Positions 32,566-41,726 of a stretch of 64,000 bases of DNA are shown here, in pieces. Origin of the DNA: AV40 sp963817335 (GTDB taxonomy: Bacteria > Verrucomicrobiota > Verrucomicrobiia > Chthoniobacterales > UBA10450); contig CAWFNX010000005.1 in assembly GCA_963817335.1 (NCBI GenBank), positions 868,001-932,000 on the forward strand, given 5' to 3'. A program made the position numbers and the translations under genes. Numbering within the stretch: position 1 is the stretch's first letter; each line of letters opens with the position of its first letter. Below the pieces are notes generated by a model that was not told where the DNA came from, made no database searches, and worked only from the letters and a program-made list of their open reading frames with translations.

Positions 32566-34965
32566 ATGCCAGCGAACCCTGAGCCGCCGGCCCAAATGGA
32601 GATTGGTCACGTTCTCTTTATAGACACGGTCGGCTATTCAAAGCTGCTGATGGATGATCAGCGGGAAATTCAGGACCGGCTTAGTCAAATCGTCCGCGGC
32701 ACCGAACAATTCCGAATCGCCGATACCGCGGGCAAGCTCGTGCGGTTGCCAGCTGGCGATGGAATGGCGCTGGTTTTCTTCAACAGCCCGGAAGCGCCGC
32801 TGAAGTGCGCTATTGAAATCAGCAGGGCCCTCAAGGGTTCGGAGATTCCATTGCGCATGGGAATTCACAGTGGCCCGGTCAACATCGTAAAAGACGTAGA
32901 CCAGCGCGCGAACATCGCCGGCACCGGGATCAACATGGCGCAGCGCATCATGGATTGCGCGGATGCCGGCCAGATTTTGTTGTCAAAACGCGTGGCCGAA
33001 GACCTGGCCCAATCTCGGGAATGGCAGCCCCACTTGCACGATCTCGGGCCGTGCGCAATGAAACATGGCGTCACGATATCGGTGGTAAACTTTTGCAACG
33101 GTGAAGTCGGTAACGCGGCCGTCCCCGAAAAGCTCGTCAAGGCGCGGGAAGCGCAGCAATTGCTTGCGACCGCTTCGCGTCGGCCGATGCTTTGGCGAAA
33201 GACTCTGCTTATTGCGGCGACTATTCTCGCGCTCGGCCTGGTCGGGTTGTTGGTTTACCACCGGCGGTCGGCTCCAGCTGCCGAAACTGAATTGATTCCG
33301 CAAAACAGCATCGCGGTGCTGCCGTTCCAGAACTTTAGCGACGATAAACAAAACGCGTTTTTTGCCGATGGCATTCAGGACGACATTTTGACCGCGCTGG
33401 CGCGGATCGGCGGCTTGCGCGTAATCAGTCGTTCGTCGGTGATGCAGTTTCGCGATCCGGCGGCCCACACCCTCCGGCAAGTTGGAAAATTGCTTGGCGT
33501 GGCCAACGTTTTGGAGGGAAGCGTGCGACGGGAAGGGGACCGGATCGTAGTGAACGTGCAATTAGTTGACGCGCTCAAAGATCTACATCTTTGGGCCAAC
33601 CGCTACGAACGCACCCTGAACGATTCACTCGGGTTGCAAGGCGAGTTGGCCGAAGAAATTGCCCGCAAGCTGAGCATCGCCTTGAGTCCGGAAGAGAAGG
33701 CTAATCTCGAAACAAAGCCGACTGAAAATGCGGATGCTTATCTAATTTATCTTCAGGCAAACCAGATAGAACGCGGTCCGGACGCGTTGCTCGAGGATTA
33801 CAAGAAAGCCGAGCGGCTTTACGTGAAGGCGACCGGGCTCGATCCCAAGTTCGCGCTCGCTCATGCGCGGCTTGCCTCGACTCGTGCGGAAATCTTTCAT
33901 TACTACGAACCCCTCGACAGTTGGAAAACCAGAGCTCGATCGTCGGCTGAAACCGCGTTGCAGCTCCAGCCGAGCCTGGGCGAAGCGCATCTCGCAATCG
34001 GTCAGTGCATTTATTGGTTCGAACAGGATTACGACGCGGCCCTTGCTGAATTTGCCACCGCGCAGCGATTGGCGCCGAATAACAGCGAGACCGGCGGATT
34101 GATCGCCGCGATCAAAAGACGCCAAGGCAAATGGGATGAGGCGCTTGAAGGCTATCGCAAGATGAGCCGGCTCGATCCGCAGAATCCGAGCATCATTCGC
34201 AACTTGCTCTTCACCTGCACGTCGATGCGACGTTGGGCCGACTCCGCGCACGAAGCCGAGCGGATGCGCGCGGTGGCCCCGGATTCGATTGTGGCAAAAA
34301 CGCAACAGGGATACGTCGATTTTTGGTGGAAAGGCGACACCACCTTGTTGAAATCAATACTCGCGGAAATTCCGGCCGGGACGGATCCGGACGGCGCGGT
34401 CACGACTTGTCGATGGGACGTGGCGATGATTGCACGTGACTTCGCGACGGCGTCGCAGGTCGTCGAAGCATCCCCGCTTACCGAGTTTTCTTATTTAAAT
34501 GGAAGCACAACACCGAAGAGTTTCCTTCAAGGATGCGTTTATCTCGCCCAGGGCAATCCAACCGCCGCCCAGAAACTTTTTGAGATCGCGCGTCAAAACT
34601 TTGAGAATGCGGTCAAGGAATCTCCGAAGAGCGCGGAACGGCACGCGAATTTCAGCTTGGTCAACGCGTTCATGGGGCGGAAAGAAGAGGCGATCCGTGA
34701 AGCGCGCCGAGCGGTGGAGCTCAAGCCGGAATCAAAGGACGCTCTCGATGGCTCGCTGATGAGTGCTTATCTTGCGCTGGTTTATGTGCGAGTCGGCGAG
34801 AAAGATCTCGCGCTGCCGTTGATCGAGCGCCTGCTTAAAACGTCCGGCCCTATCGACAGTGCGGATTACAGTATTAGCGTGAACGATTTGAAATACCGTT
34901 GGGAATGGGACCCGATCCGGAACGATCCGCGTTTTCAAAAATTGATCGAACAAGCGCCGAAGTGA
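32566..34965 (+). CDS. Class III adenylate/guanylate cyclase with TolB-like and TPR domains
   Basis: A 799-residue protein: an N-terminal class III cyclase domain (about 12-185; metal Asp in LFIDTVGYSKLL and PAGDGMALVF, INMAQRIMDCA with the Asn/Arg pair), a single membrane helix (LLIAATILALGLVGLLVYH, about 225-245), a TolB/FlgO-like segment beginning NSIAVLPFQNFSDDKQNAFFADGIQDDIL, and about eight TPR units to the end. This is a common soil-bacterial signalling architecture. The cyclase would be cytoplasmic and the TPR part outside. ATG 32566 was chosen; the frame opens at 32494. The stop overlaps the next start (GTGA). Confidence 0.88.
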   Translation: MPANPEPPAQMEIGHVLFIDTVGYSKLLMDDQREIQDRLSQIVRGTEQFRIADTAGKLVRLPAGDGMALVFFNSPEAPLKCAIEISRALKGSEIPLRMGIHSGPVNIVKDVDQRANIAGTGINMAQRIMDCADAGQILLSKRVAEDLAQSREWQPHLHDLGPCAMKHGVTISVVNFCNGEVGNAAVPEKLVKAREAQQLLATASRRPMLWRKTLLIAATILALGLVGLLVYHRRSAPAAETELIPQNSIAVLPFQNFSDDKQNAFFADGIQDDILTALARIGGLRVISRSSVMQFRDPAAHTLRQVGKLLGVANVLEGSVRREGDRIVVNVQLVDALKDLHLWANRYERTLNDSLGLQGELAEEIARKLSIALSPEEKANLETKPTENADAYLIYLQANQIERGPDALLEDYKKAERLYVKATGLDPKFALAHARLASTRAEIFHYYEPLDSWKTRARSSAETALQLQPSLGEAHLAIGQCIYWFEQDYDAALAEFATAQRLAPNNSETGGLIAAIKRRQGKWDEALEGYRKMSRLDPQNPSIIRNLLFTCTSMRRWADSAHEAERMRAVAPDSIVAKTQQGYVDFWWKGDTTLLKSILAEIPAGTDPDGAVTTCRWDVAMIARDFATASQVVEASPLTEFSYLNGSTTPKSFLQGCVYLAQGNPTAAQKLFEIARQNFENAVKESPKSAERHANFSLVNAFMGRKEEAIREARRAVELKPESKDALDGSLMSAYLALVYVRVGEKDLALPLIERLLKTSGPIDSADYSISVNDLKYRWEWDPIRNDPRFQKLIEQAPK

Positions 34966-36614
34966 ATCGATTTTTCGCCGAACTAAAACGGAGAAAAGTC
35001 TACCCGATTGCGGTCGGGTACCTAGTCGGCGGCTGGGCGCTCGCTCAAGGCCTCGCCCAAGTCCTGCCTGTTTTCGATGTTTCGAACTGGGTGATCCGGC
35101 TCCTGGTTGTCCTGATTATCCTCGGATTTCCAATCGCGCTCGCGCTCTCCTGGTTCTTCGATCTCACTCGCTATGGCGTCGTTCGAACGCCAAACCTGAA
35201 AGACATCGACAGCGCGCTGGCGCCGACTCTCAGTGAGAATTCGATCGCCGTTCTACCCTTCGCCGATCTCAGCCCCAACCGGGACCACGATTATTTCAGC
35301 GACGGCATCGCCGATGAAATTCTGACTGCACTGTCGAAGATCGATGATTTGCGGGTGGCGGCGCGTCGATCGTCATTTTGGTTTAAGGATCAGAAAGCCG
35401 ACCTCCGCGAAGTTGCCAGCAGACTGAACGTTGCCCACGTTTTGGAGGGCTCCGTTCGCCGCGATGAAAACCGGGTTCGGGTGACTGCGGAACTGATCGA
35501 CGTGCGCAACGGCTTCACGATTTGGTCCGACACTTTCGAACGCGAAATGCAAAACATTTTCGCGCTTCAGGACGAAATCACTCGCGCCATTGTCGACACC
35601 CTGAAACTCAAGCTGGCAATCGCGCCCCCTGCGCCGATGCGCAGCCTGGATGCGTACGATTCCTATCTGCAGGGCCTTTTTTATTCCGACAAGAGTACCG
35701 AGGAGGAATTGCGAAAGAGTGTTGCGTTCTTCGAAGCCGCTTTGCAAAAGGATCCGCGATTCAGTCGGGCTTGGACCGGAATCGCGAAATCGTGGTTGTG
35801 GCTGGCGGACGCTTACGTACCGCCCCTTGAGGCGTATTCAAAAGTTCGCGACGCCGCGCTGAACGCGTTGAAGATCGATAAGAGCGACGCGGAGGCGCAC
35901 GTCTATCTCGCCGAAACAAAACGGATTCTCGATTGGAACATGGAAGGCGCCGCGCGCGAATTTTGCCGCGCAGTCGAGCTTGATCCGAGGTCGACGGCGA
36001 CAAATTACTTTTCCGCGGCGTTCTGGGCCGCCCTCGGCGATCGGGAAGACGCGCTCAGGTATTTGAAACGCACTGCTACGATTGACCCCGCATCACTCTG
36101 GGTGAACAACGCTGCCTGCGAACTGTATCGGTATTTCGGTTTATACGACGAAGCCATGGCTGCGGGGGAGCGCTCACTGCAACTCGATCCCGCGTTTATT
36201 TACGGCGAGCCTTTGCTGGCCGCGCTTTACCGCGAGACCGGGCGCTTCGATGAAGCGATCGCCCTCTATGAAAAAGCTCAGGGGGTCAACGGACGGCCAC
36301 CATTTGGTCTCGCAATTACCTACGCAAAACTGAATCGAGCCGGCAAAGCGCGCGAGATGCTGGCCAAAGCGATTGCGGCGCGTGGACATTACACGCCCGG
36401 CGATGCGGTCGCACATGTCTATGTTGCGCTTGGGGCGCACCAAGACGCGATTCGCGAACTGGAGCGGGCCGCGACCGAACACTCCTCATCACTCCATTTT
36501 GTCGGCATTGCTCCGGAGTTTGCTCCGCTTCGTTCGGACAAACGGTTCGTATCGATCGTGGAACGGATCGGACTCGATCCCAGGAAAGTTTTTGCGATTA
36601 ATCCTGTGCCCTGA
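34962..36614 (+). CDS. TolB-like/TPR membrane protein
   Basis: A 550-residue protein that starts at GTG 34962, overlapping the preceding stop by three bases, so it is translationally coupled to the cyclase gene. Two N-terminal membrane helices (VGYLVGGWALAQGLAQVLP and RLLVVLIILGFPIALALSWFF) precede the same TolB-like motif seen in its partner (NSIAVLPFADLSPNRDHDYFSDGIADEILTAL is the longer equivalent), then TPR units to the C-terminus. It has no cyclase domain. It is probably a partner or duplicate of the C-terminal half of the upstream protein. Confidence 0.85.
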   Translation: MNRFFAELKRRKVYPIAVGYLVGGWALAQGLAQVLPVFDVSNWVIRLLVVLIILGFPIALALSWFFDLTRYGVVRTPNLKDIDSALAPTLSENSIAVLPFADLSPNRDHDYFSDGIADEILTALSKIDDLRVAARRSSFWFKDQKADLREVASRLNVAHVLEGSVRRDENRVRVTAELIDVRNGFTIWSDTFEREMQNIFALQDEITRAIVDTLKLKLAIAPPAPMRSLDAYDSYLQGLFYSDKSTEEELRKSVAFFEAALQKDPRFSRAWTGIAKSWLWLADAYVPPLEAYSKVRDAALNALKIDKSDAEAHVYLAETKRILDWNMEGAAREFCRAVELDPRSTATNYFSAAFWAALGDREDALRYLKRTATIDPASLWVNNAACELYRYFGLYDEAMAAGERSLQLDPAFIYGEPLLAALYRETGRFDEAIALYEKAQGVNGRPPFGLAITYAKLNRAGKAREMLAKAIAARGHYTPGDAVAHVYVALGAHQDAIRELERAATEHSSSLHFVGIAPEFAPLRSDKRFVSIVERIGLDPRKVFAINPVP

Positions 36615-37496
36615 TCATTGAAAGATCACGTCTTGTCCGTGGCCGTGAGATCGCACGCCGTAATTATTCAAATCTTTTGTCGCGAGGTGCATTCCGAAGA
36701 TAAGCGCACCAATCAGCCCGAAATACAGCACTGACATTGTCCAGCGCTGCGTTGGCGTTACCTCGTAATAACTACGTTCCTCTTCCGTTCGCTTTCGGAA
36801 GAGAGAAATGACTCGCGGCAAAGACACGATCACCATCAGCCAGACAATGAAGTTTGGATATTTCCAGCCGAACCAGAGCAGGACTGCGAATCCCGGCAGC
36901 CAAAGCCATCGCGATAACGCAGTCACGATCCGTCCGCCATCGAGCATTCCGACCGGAGTTAAATTGAAGAGGTTCAGAAAATAACCGAACCAGGCCAGGG
37001 CGAAGAAAATCGGTATGTTCGTGATTTCGCCAATGGAATTGCATGCGAAGGCGCCCAAGGAACCAAGCATCGGTCCCCCAATGCCCACGCACGCTTCCAT
37101 CCAGGCATTCCGCGGCGCTTCTTTCAACGCGATAAACGCTCCCATGAATGGAATGAAAACTGGCGCTCCGACCTTAAGTCCGAATTTTTTGGCGACAATC
37201 AAGTGCCCGCATTCGTGAACAAGCAGCAGCACAACAAACCCGACAGCGAACTTCCAGCCCCACATCATCGTGTAAACCCAGATCATCAACAGCATGGTCC
37301 CGCCAGACTTGAGCAGGAGCGGCAAGAACTTGAGCGCGGGCAGGATGATAAATTTCAGTTTCGCAAAAAACTTGGCGATAACGACAAGCGCGACGCCGAC
37401 CGGTCCAAGCGTTTTCTTGAGCCGCGCTTGCCAGCTTTGCTGCGACGGATGCGCCGCATCTGTTTCGATGGTGGTGCCGTCGGGTGCGCCGTTCAT
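36615..37496 (-). CDS. Site-2-protease-type M50 metalloprotease
   Basis: A 293-residue polytopic protein with zinc motif HECGH (94-98) in VLLLVHECGHLIVAKKFGL and the third ligand motif in NLFNLTPVGMLDGGRIV. This is the S2P/M50 family that cleaves substrates in the membrane. The N-terminus is hydrophilic for about 25 residues, then five to six helices. The gene converges tail to tail with the TPR protein: the two stops are adjacent. Substrate unknown. Confidence 0.9.
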   Translation of the reverse strand: MNGAPDGTTIETDAAHPSQQSWQARLKKTLGPVGVALVVIAKFFAKLKFIILPALKFLPLLLKSGGTMLLMIWVYTMMWGWKFAVGFVVLLLVHECGHLIVAKKFGLKVGAPVFIPFMGAFIALKEAPRNAWMEACVGIGGPMLGSLGAFACNSIGEITNIPIFFALAWFGYFLNLFNLTPVGMLDGGRIVTALSRWLWLPGFAVLLWFGWKYPNFIVWLMVIVSLPRVISLFRKRTEEERSYYEVTPTQRWTMSVLYFGLIGALIFGMHLATKDLNNYGVRSHGHGQDVIFQ

Positions 37497-37520
37497 CCTT
37501 CAACCTTCAACGATTTTGCC

Positions 37521-37598
37521 CTCACCTCAATCCTCTCCCAATGGGAGAGGAGGTGAAAGGGCGCGTGCGACTGGTTGTCCTCTCCCTAAGCGAGAGGA
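37521..37598. repeat. CCTCTCCC/GGGAGAGG repeat spacer
   Basis: CTCACCTC..CCTCTCCC-AAT-GGGAGAGG..AGGTGA forms a nested inverted repeat, followed by a second hairpin CCTCTCCC-TAAG-CGAGAGG at 37579-37597. This is the CCCTCTCCC-type palindrome common in bacterial intergenic spaces. It lies between the M50 and nnr genes. Confidence 0.7.
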
Positions 37599-37655
37599 AG
37601 TTATGCCAGTCCGGCTCGGACCGAAGCGGCAGGCGAGGGTTCTCTACGAGTGATA

Positions 37656-39146
37656 TCAAACCGACGGATTTCGCAATTCGTTGAATGCCCCACCCAAATT
37701 TGCCAGGACGTTACTGGCGAGGAGCGATTCTTCGCTCTCACCTTTTTGGAAAACCGCCAACTCCGCTGCGCGTCCACAGGCCCAAGCGCCCATTCGACCG
37801 CAATCGTAAAGGGACAGCGCTCGGCCCGCCAGGCCGGCGCAAACTCCCGTCAGCACGTCGCCCATTCCGCCAGTGGCCATCCCGGGATTTCCTGTGGTGT
37901 TGTAGCTGATTGGCTTTCCGCGTTCACAAACAATGGTGCGGCTTCCCTTCAACAGCAGAGTGATCGGGAATCGGTCGCAAAAATTCCGAGCAATTCCGGC
38001 ACGGGCCATCTTGCCAACCTCCATCAGTCGTCCCATTTCTCCCGGATGCGGCGTGAGCAAACGCGGTCCGCCGCAACTTCGAAGGACGTCGACCTTGTCG
38101 GCAACAATGTTCAGGCCGTCGGCGTCGACAATCATCGGTTGCTGCGCGTTTTCGATTAAGTTCAAAATTTCCGGCGCGCGAGATTTTCCCAAACCGGGAC
38201 CAAGTGCCCAAACATCGACTTTTTCTTCGAGTAGATCGCGATATCTCCGAACCGGCTTGACCATTGCTTCAATCGGCGCGGCGCCGGCGACGATTTCGTA
38301 AATCTCGTCCGGCACAAAAACTTCCACCAGGCCGGCGCCGGCCCGGAGCGCGCCCTCGGTCGTCATGATTGCGGCGCCGGCAAATCCTTTCGAGCCGGCG
38401 ACGACTCCGATCCGGCCGAATTGATTTTTGTAGACGTCGAATTTTCGCCGGGCAAGAATCGAACCGAACGAATAAGGGGCCGCCACCAGCTCATTGGGAG
38501 CGGTCGTGTCAGGCCAAAGACCGGGAAGGGGCACGATTTCGATGCGCCCGACAAAATTGAGAGCCGAATCGACAATGAGTCCGTGTTTGACGAAACCGAT
38601 CGTGACCGTGAAATCGGCAATAACCGAATCTTCCGGATCGTTTTCACCCGAATCAGCATCGAGACCGGTGGGAAGATCGACCGCAAAGACAAAGGCATTG
38701 TCTTCGCGACGAAGGCGATTGATCTCGCGCGCGGCCGAACGGATAGGCTCACGGAGAAACGATTTCGCGCCCGTGCCGAGCAAACCGTCCAGAATGATCG
38801 TGTGCGGCGCGCGATCGACTGTGTCCGTGGAATTCCTGGTCGCCTCCTGCAACGACTTTAACTTTTTCTGAGTCAGCTCACTGCAATTCTCCTCTGGAAA
38901 CGGTAACCGGAGGTCGATCTTCCAACCGATTCGGTGCAATTGCTCTGCCGCGACCAGGGCATCGCCGCCGTTATGGCCCTTTCCGGCGAAAACGAGACAG
39001 CGTCCGGCCTTTGGAAAAAATTGGCGGACTGCCCGCGCCACGCCGGCGCCGGCCTGATCCATCAGTGTTTCAATGCTAACTCCGCGCGCGAGGACCGCTT
39101 GTTCAGCGGCCTGCATTTGCGCCGAGCTTAAAACGGGCGATTCCAA
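37656..39146 (-). CDS. nnr: Bifunctional NAD(P)HX epimerase/dehydratase
   Basis: A 496-residue fusion that repairs hydrated NAD(P)H. The N-terminal YjeF-type epimerase domain has FAGKGHNGGDALVAAEQL and the LDGLLGTG motif; the C-terminal ribokinase-like dehydratase has ALGPGLGKSRA, LLTPHPGEMGRLM and NPGMATGGMGDVLTGV. The start TTG 39146 directly follows the stop of the upstream amidase with one base between and gives a normal length; the longer frame to 39443 reads through the amidase gene. Operon with a cell-wall amidase and a secreted protein. Confidence 0.93.
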   Translation of the reverse strand: MESPVLSSAQMQAAEQAVLARGVSIETLMDQAGAGVARAVRQFFPKAGRCLVFAGKGHNGGDALVAAEQLHRIGWKIDLRLPFPEENCSELTQKKLKSLQEATRNSTDTVDRAPHTIILDGLLGTGAKSFLREPIRSAAREINRLRREDNAFVFAVDLPTGLDADSGENDPEDSVIADFTVTIGFVKHGLIVDSALNFVGRIEIVPLPGLWPDTTAPNELVAAPYSFGSILARRKFDVYKNQFGRIGVVAGSKGFAGAAIMTTEGALRAGAGLVEVFVPDEIYEIVAGAAPIEAMVKPVRRYRDLLEEKVDVWALGPGLGKSRAPEILNLIENAQQPMIVDADGLNIVADKVDVLRSCGGPRLLTPHPGEMGRLMEVGKMARAGIARNFCDRFPITLLLKGSRTIVCERGKPISYNTTGNPGMATGGMGDVLTGVCAGLAGRALSLYDCGRMGAWACGRAAELAVFQKGESEESLLASNVLANLGGAFNELRNPSV

Positions 39147-39147
39147 C

Positions 39148-40126
39148 TCAATCCTCCGCCTGCTTTGACGTGGATTTTCTTTTTTTGCTCGAGCTTTTAG
39201 TGGTCGATGCCGTGTCGGAAGACTTCTTGTGTTTCGACGATGATGCCGATTTGGAACCCTTGGAACTTCGTTTGTGCTTTGAGCGCGAAAGATCCGGGTC
39301 GTGATAGTGAGTTTGGTCGATGAACGGCTGAAGCGGCACCGTCTCCGGCTCCAGCGTCGTATCGGAAGAACTGGAAACAATTCTGGTGGCTCCGGGGATG
39401 CGTGAGACTGATGCGCGGTTTTGGATTCCATGCGCAATTTCAAGGGCGAGCTTTTGTCGATAGGCGGAACTTTGCGCGTAACTCGCTTCCGTCGGATTGG
39501 TCAGGAACCCGCATTCTACCAGCACCGAAGGGATGGTCGTTCTTCGCAAAACGTAAAACCCACGTCGCCGTACCCCGCGATTTGCCGACGGAGCGCCCCC
39601 GGCCACGTAATAGTGAATCGCGGAGGCAAGCGCTAAGCTTTGCGAGCTATAAAAATAAGTTTCGATGCCACTCGCGCTACGGCGGGGCGTGGCATTGAAG
39701 TGAACGCAAACGAAAATCGCGTCCCGATAGGAGTTGGCGATGGCGACGCGAGTTCCCAACGGGATAAAAACATCGGTGTCCCTCGTCATTACAACCCGAT
39801 ACCCGTAGGACTGAAGGACTGATCGAAGACGCAAAGCGACATCGAGGTTCATCGTCTTCTCGTCCACGCGTTGGCCCGCAATTCCACCTCGATCGAACCC
39901 CCCGTGACCGGGATCGATGACGATCGTGGTTGACGGACGTTGACCTTCTGGAACCGCGACCCGCCGGTTGTTGTTGTTGTCGCGGCCCTGGAGTTGGCGT
40001 CGGCTGGGCCGCATTAGCTCGATGCTCGCGGGCGGCCAGAGAACTCGGCGCCGGCAAAGCGCCCGCGGTCGAGACAAGGGTCAAACCGGCGAGGAACAAA
40101 ACAAATCGGAAAAAGACTTTGGGCAT
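39148..40126 (-). CDS. N-acetylmuramoyl-L-alanine amidase (AmiC type), signal peptide out of frame
   Basis: The catalytic frame has IVIDPGHGGFDRGG, DEKTMNLDVALRL, VCVHFNATP and VLVECGFLTNP, a complete Amidase_3 active site, then a long Ser/Lys-rich tail (SKHKRSSKGSKSASSSKHKK). A proper start with signal peptide (MPKVFFRFVLFLAGLTLVSTAGA) exists at ATG 40126 in another frame, 3 bases after the stop of the upstream gene. It runs to QPTPTPGPR, where the amidase frame takes over (RDNNNNRRVAVPEG). The switch is near 39970-40020, around a CAACAACAACAA tract. A one-base error or mutation is likely; without it the protein would lack export. It cleaves septal peptidoglycan if functional. Confidence 0.82.
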
Positions 40127-40131
40127 GGGGG

Positions 40132-41004
40132 TCAATTGTCTGCCGGCGCGCCAGGCGGTCGGGCGGAAAGCTTTGGGGCGGTATCGCGCGCTGCCTGTGT
40201 TACCGGTGTGTCCATCATTCCGCCGGCAACCTTTATCACACCATCGTCGGCATGGACAAGCCGGGGCCGGTTTTTCGTCTCGGCAAAGCTGGCCCGGGAA
40301 ACGAGTTCCCCATTGAGACCGATCCGGGCATACGACCACATTCGCGGAGCGGCACAATAAAGAACATGAAGTTGATTCGACCGGTCGAACTCGGCTTGCG
40401 GTTGATCGAACGAGATAATTTGGCCTAACGAGTATGTGGCATAAACCATCCCGCTATCTTTGTCCTCGACCCGGACATACAGCGAGGTGTGGTCGGGAAA
40501 ACGGTTCGTCATCAGCGAGTAGGTGCGAGCACTGCCTGAAACGCCGCCGTCCTGCGGGATCCCAACGGTCTTTTGCCAAATCGGCCGCGCGTCGGTGACT
40601 TCAAAAACTCTTGTCTGTGAGTAAAAGAATTTGTTCAGGTCGCCAAAATAAATGTGGGCGCGGACCCGGTAGGTTCCAAAGTCATGCACTCCGTAGAGCG
40701 GGGTGAGGTTAATTTTTCGGGCGACCCGTTTTCCGGCCCCCACACTCAGCGGCTCAGTCATGACTTTAGCGATCTGAGGGATCGATTGACCTTCGCTGCC
40801 ACTGACTTCAAATCCGAACCACGGTTGCCCGCCGGCATCACGAAGGTCGACGTCGCGTCCCGCCAGATTTGTGACGGTGAGGTTGGCGACCACAGGCTCA
40901 TAGGCGATGTATTGAAGTCGCGGGAATTTTAATTCGACCTGAATCTGCGCGGAGGCACTGCCGGCGACCAACCCCAAACCCACCAACGCCCAGCGCAACT
41001 TCAT
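40132..41004 (-). CDS. Secreted protein of unknown function
   Basis: A 290-residue protein with a signal peptide (MKLRWALVGLGLVAGSASA, cut before QIQVE). The mature part is beta-rich (Ig-like flavour: VELKFPRLQYIAYEPVVANLTVTNLAGRDVDL) and ends in a Pro-rich tail. No family recognised. It sits between a DUF4388 signalling protein and the amidase in one close-packed minus-strand operon. The frame opens at 41040; ATG 41004 begins at the signal peptide. Confidence 0.78.
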   Translation of the reverse strand: MKLRWALVGLGLVAGSASAQIQVELKFPRLQYIAYEPVVANLTVTNLAGRDVDLRDAGGQPWFGFEVSGSEGQSIPQIAKVMTEPLSVGAGKRVARKINLTPLYGVHDFGTYRVRAHIYFGDLNKFFYSQTRVFEVTDARPIWQKTVGIPQDGGVSGSARTYSLMTNRFPDHTSLYVRVEDKDSGMVYATYSLGQIISFDQPQAEFDRSNQLHVLYCAAPRMWSYARIGLNGELVSRASFAETKNRPRLVHADDGVIKVAGGMMDTPVTQAARDTAPKLSARPPGAPADN

Positions 41005-41048
41005 GAAAACGTAAACTACCGTAAATGGGCGTAGTTGCATAGAAACTA

Positions 41049-41726
41049 CTAAGCCGACCGGCGCTGCGATTCCGGCTCTTCTTTGTCGCGATTGATCGCA
41101 TCGATCAGAATCTCGTCCCAGGGCGTTGTGATTGTCTCTAATGGCGGCCGAACACTCGGCTCATAGGCAAACTCGATATATTTCCAACCCACGATTTCGA
41201 ACAGCGCGTCGCAGCCGCGCCCCAGGGTCGTTTCGGCATAAACAATTTTGCCATTGCGCAAAAAGACCAGACCGCTTTGCCCGTCTTTGACCATTTGCAC
41301 CGCCCCATTGCGATGGCTGAGGCAGCACATTTGCAAAACGTCGGCTGCGTGAAAAAGGTCCGGCGCTTCCGTCGAGGCTTTTTCCGCGCGTTCGATCGCC
41401 GACAGCAAATCGTCCCCGGCGATCGGTTCCGGGAAAATCTTCGTCTCGGCGATCTCGAGTCGCCGTTCGTCCGCCGCGTAGTTCGGAAAAAACAAAACCT
41501 GGAGCCCGGGAAAGATTTCGCTCAGGGCAGAACCGAGAGCGAGGCCGTCGATCCCTTCGGCTTCGAGCTGGGTCAAAAGCAAATTGCAGCGTTGATGGCG
41601 CCGAGCCCAATCCATTGCCCGTGCGTCACTGGAAACGATGTGGCAATAGTGGGGCGTGTAATTCTTCACCATCTGCACCAGCGCATCACCCATCTCGGGA
41701 TCACGGTGCACGATGAGCAATTGCAT
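41049..41726 (-). CDS. Pseudo-receiver + DUF4388 protein
   Basis: A 225-residue protein. Residues 1-115 fold like a response-regulator receiver, but the phosphorylation site region reads NLLLTQLEAEG with no Asp at the usual position, so it is probably not phosphorylated. Residues 120-215 match DUF4388 (LFHAADVLQMCCLSHRNGAVQM, GLVFLRNGKIVYAETTLGRGCDALFEI), a domain of the PatA type found in signalling proteins. The start shares one base with the upstream stop (TAATG). Cytoplasmic; function unknown. Confidence 0.78.
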   Translation of the reverse strand: MQLLIVHRDPEMGDALVQMVKNYTPHYCHIVSSDARAMDWARRHQRCNLLLTQLEAEGIDGLALGSALSEIFPGLQVLFFPNYAADERRLEIAETKIFPEPIAGDDLLSAIERAEKASTEAPDLFHAADVLQMCCLSHRNGAVQMVKDGQSGLVFLRNGKIVYAETTLGRGCDALFEIVGWKYIEFAYEPSVRPPLETITTPWDEILIDAINRDKEEPESQRRSA

